A stretch of 5,951 bases of DNA from Eubacterium sp. CAG:248 (lineage in GTDB: Bacteria > Bacillota > Clostridia > Lachnospirales > Lachnospiraceae): assembly GCA_000436475.1 (NCBI GenBank), contig FR886150.1:1-5951 (forward strand), written 5' to 3'. The notes under the pieces are model-generated. The model was not told where the DNA came from. It saw only the letters and a program-made list of their open reading frames with translations, and ran no database searches. The translations under genes and the position numbers were made by a program. Positions 4,712 to 5,951 of the stretch are shown piece after piece. How positions within the stretch are numbered: the first letter of the stretch is position 1; each line of letters begins with the position of its first letter.

Positions 4712-5775
4712 AAAAGGATGTGAAATTAATGGGGAAACAAGGAAAAAATAATGCATTGATATTATATCAGGTGCTTATGAAATATTCGGATAAAGAACAT
4801 CCCTTATCTATGTCAGATATTAAAGATTATATGGCAGAGGAGACTGCTGAATGTGGAAGAGATAGTATTGCAAGATATCTGGATCAGCTTGAAGAAGAAA
4901 TGGGAATAGATATACATAGGGGCAAAGGTCAGGCGGCAAGGTATTATATTGATAGGAGACTTCTTGATAAAGAAGAACTTAAGTTGATAACAGATGCCGT
5001 ATATGCTTCAAACTTTATAGAAAAAGGCATAGCTGATAATATGATAAAAAAGCTTAAAACATTAAGAAGTATATATGATGGAGAAGAGCTTGATAGAAGT
5101 ATACAGTGTGTAAATGTGGCAAAAGCCGAGAATGACAGAATATTGGAGAATGTCAGGATTATTCAGGAGGCAATAAAGAAAAATAAGCAGATTATATTTG
5201 ATTATATGAAATGGAATAATCATAAACAGCTTGTAAGGAAGAATATAGAAGGAAAATATTCAATCAATCCATGGACACTAATATGGGCAAATGACAGGTA
5301 TTATCTATATGGATATGATACATTTGAAAAAGATGGTGTACGTAAGGAACGTCACTACAGAGTAGATAAGCTGGATAATATTGAAATAATGGAAACTGAT
5401 AGACAAGGCAAAGAGTTATTCATGCACTTTAATGCAGATACATATGTTGCAAAAAGAATGGGGATGTATACTGACAAAGAAAGAAGAATCAAGGTTAGAA
5501 TTCCTGAAAGTCTTGTTGGAACGTTTATAGATCAGTTTGGAAAAAGGATAGATATAAAAGAAGAATCAATATGTCAACAGGATATAGAATTAAATGATAC
5601 TGAACATAATGAAAAAGCTGTGGAAAAGAAATTGCTTGTGACATTCTGTGCGGTCAAATCAAATGTATTATTAGGATGGCTTATAGGACTTGGCAACGTG
5701 GAAGTGTTAGAACCAGAAGATGTAAAGGAAAAAATGATAGCTCTTCTTGATAAAAATAAAGATTATTATAAATAG
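4708..5775 (+). CDS. WYL domain-containing transcriptional regulator
   Basis: This 355-residue protein has the three-part layout of WYL regulators. An N-terminal HTH spans about 14-80, with SMSDIKDYM and a recognition segment around CGRDSIARYLDQLEEE at 49-64. A WYL domain spans about 145-225, with NPWTLIWANDRYYLYGYD (187-204) and RHYRVDKL (215-222). A C-terminal WCX-type region (about 258-345) contains LLGWLIGLG (321-329). The signature tripeptide is YYL rather than WYL. WYL domains are thought to bind nucleic-acid or nucleotide ligands, so the protein is a ligand-responsive regulator. The first ATG has a poor ribosome site. Met8 at 4729 has AAGGA ten bases upstream and may be the real start, or translation is coupled to the short frame at 4682-4711. 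It lies 41 bases after the flavodoxin stop codon. Confidence 0.9.
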   Translation: MKKDVKLMGKQGKNNALILYQVLMKYSDKEHPLSMSDIKDYMAEETAECGRDSIARYLDQLEEEMGIDIHRGKGQAARYYIDRRLLDKEELKLITDAVYASNFIEKGIADNMIKKLKTLRSIYDGEELDRSIQCVNVAKAENDRILENVRIIQEAIKKNKQIIFDYMKWNNHKQLVRKNIEGKYSINPWTLIWANDRYYLYGYDTFEKDGVRKERHYRVDKLDNIEIMETDRQGKELFMHFNADTYVAKRMGMYTDKERRIKVRIPESLVGTFIDQFGKRIDIKEESICQQDIELNDTEHNEKAVEKKLLVTFCAVKSNVLLGWLIGLGNVEVLEPEDVKEKMIALLDKNKDYYK

Positions 5776-5856
5776 ATTTAATAGTGGAAGTGCATTTTGT
5801 GTATACTAAAAAGATATATAATGTGTTTTAGATAAAATTTAAAATATAATAAAAAG

Positions 5857-5896
5857 AAAAAAGGAATTGTTGTAAATTTGCGGCAATTCCTTTTTT
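5857..5896 (+). terminator. Rho-independent terminator after the WYL gene
   Basis: AAAAAAGGAATTG (5857-5869) and CAATTCCTTTTTT (5884-5896) are perfect 13-bp arms around a 14-base loop, with a six-T run at the end and a matching A run at the start. It would terminate in both directions. It lies about 80 bases past the WYL stop codon. Bases 5897-5951 show no recognisable feature. Confidence 0.9.
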
Positions 5897-5951
5897 AGAT
5901 GGTGGTAGAATATAGATAAATATTGAAGAAAATATTATAATGAATTAGCAA

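Noticed and set aside
5795..5822. Promoter for a small RNA ending at the 5857-5896 terminator
   Set aside because: TATAAT at 5817-5822 has only TTTTGT as a -35 box, a poor match; the terminator is explained by the upstream operon.

Overview
The window is AT-rich with strong AGGAGG-type ribosome binding sites, near-consensus TTGACA/TATAAT promoters and A/T-flanked hairpin terminators. This suggests a low-GC Firmicute, most likely an anaerobic gut-type clostridium (Lachnospiraceae-like); the family assignment is inference. No rRNA, tRNA, CRISPR array, transposase or phage gene was seen.

Layout. (1) Positions 1-533 hold the 3' part of a MATE-family multidrug/toxin exporter, followed by a hairpin and an intrinsic terminator. 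(2) Positions 762-2544 form a three-gene + strand operon behind a perfect TTGACA-N17-TATAAT promoter with a palindromic operator over the -10/start region. Its genes are a MarR-family regulator, a seven-helix membrane protein of no family I recognise, and a 182-residue protein resembling the CpcT/CpeT chromophore-lyase family. Downstream is a cluster of GCCAGC/GCTGGC repeats and then a 14-bp inverted repeat lying between convergent genes. (3) Positions 2727-3809 on the - strand encode an FMN-dependent nitronate monooxygenase/FabK-like oxidoreductase. It has its own promoter and, at the predicted start site, a TTTGA-N3-TCAAA palindrome resembling FabT operators of fatty-acid genes. (4) Positions 4193-5775 on the + strand encode a flavodoxin and a WYL-domain regulator, preceded by a long hairpin that looks like a terminator/attenuator. 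A strong terminator at 5857-5896 closes the unit.

How it fits together. The MarR operon looks self-regulated, with the MarR protein probably controlling the membrane protein and the CpeT-like protein as one response. A CpeT-like protein in an organism with no sign of phycobilisomes is the most novel element here: it suggests a small-molecule-binding beta-barrel working with a membrane partner under ligand-responsive control. The divergent oxidoreductase and flavodoxin both use FMN, but whether they share a pathway cannot be told from sequence. The WYL protein probably regulates the flavodoxin unit or a distant target.
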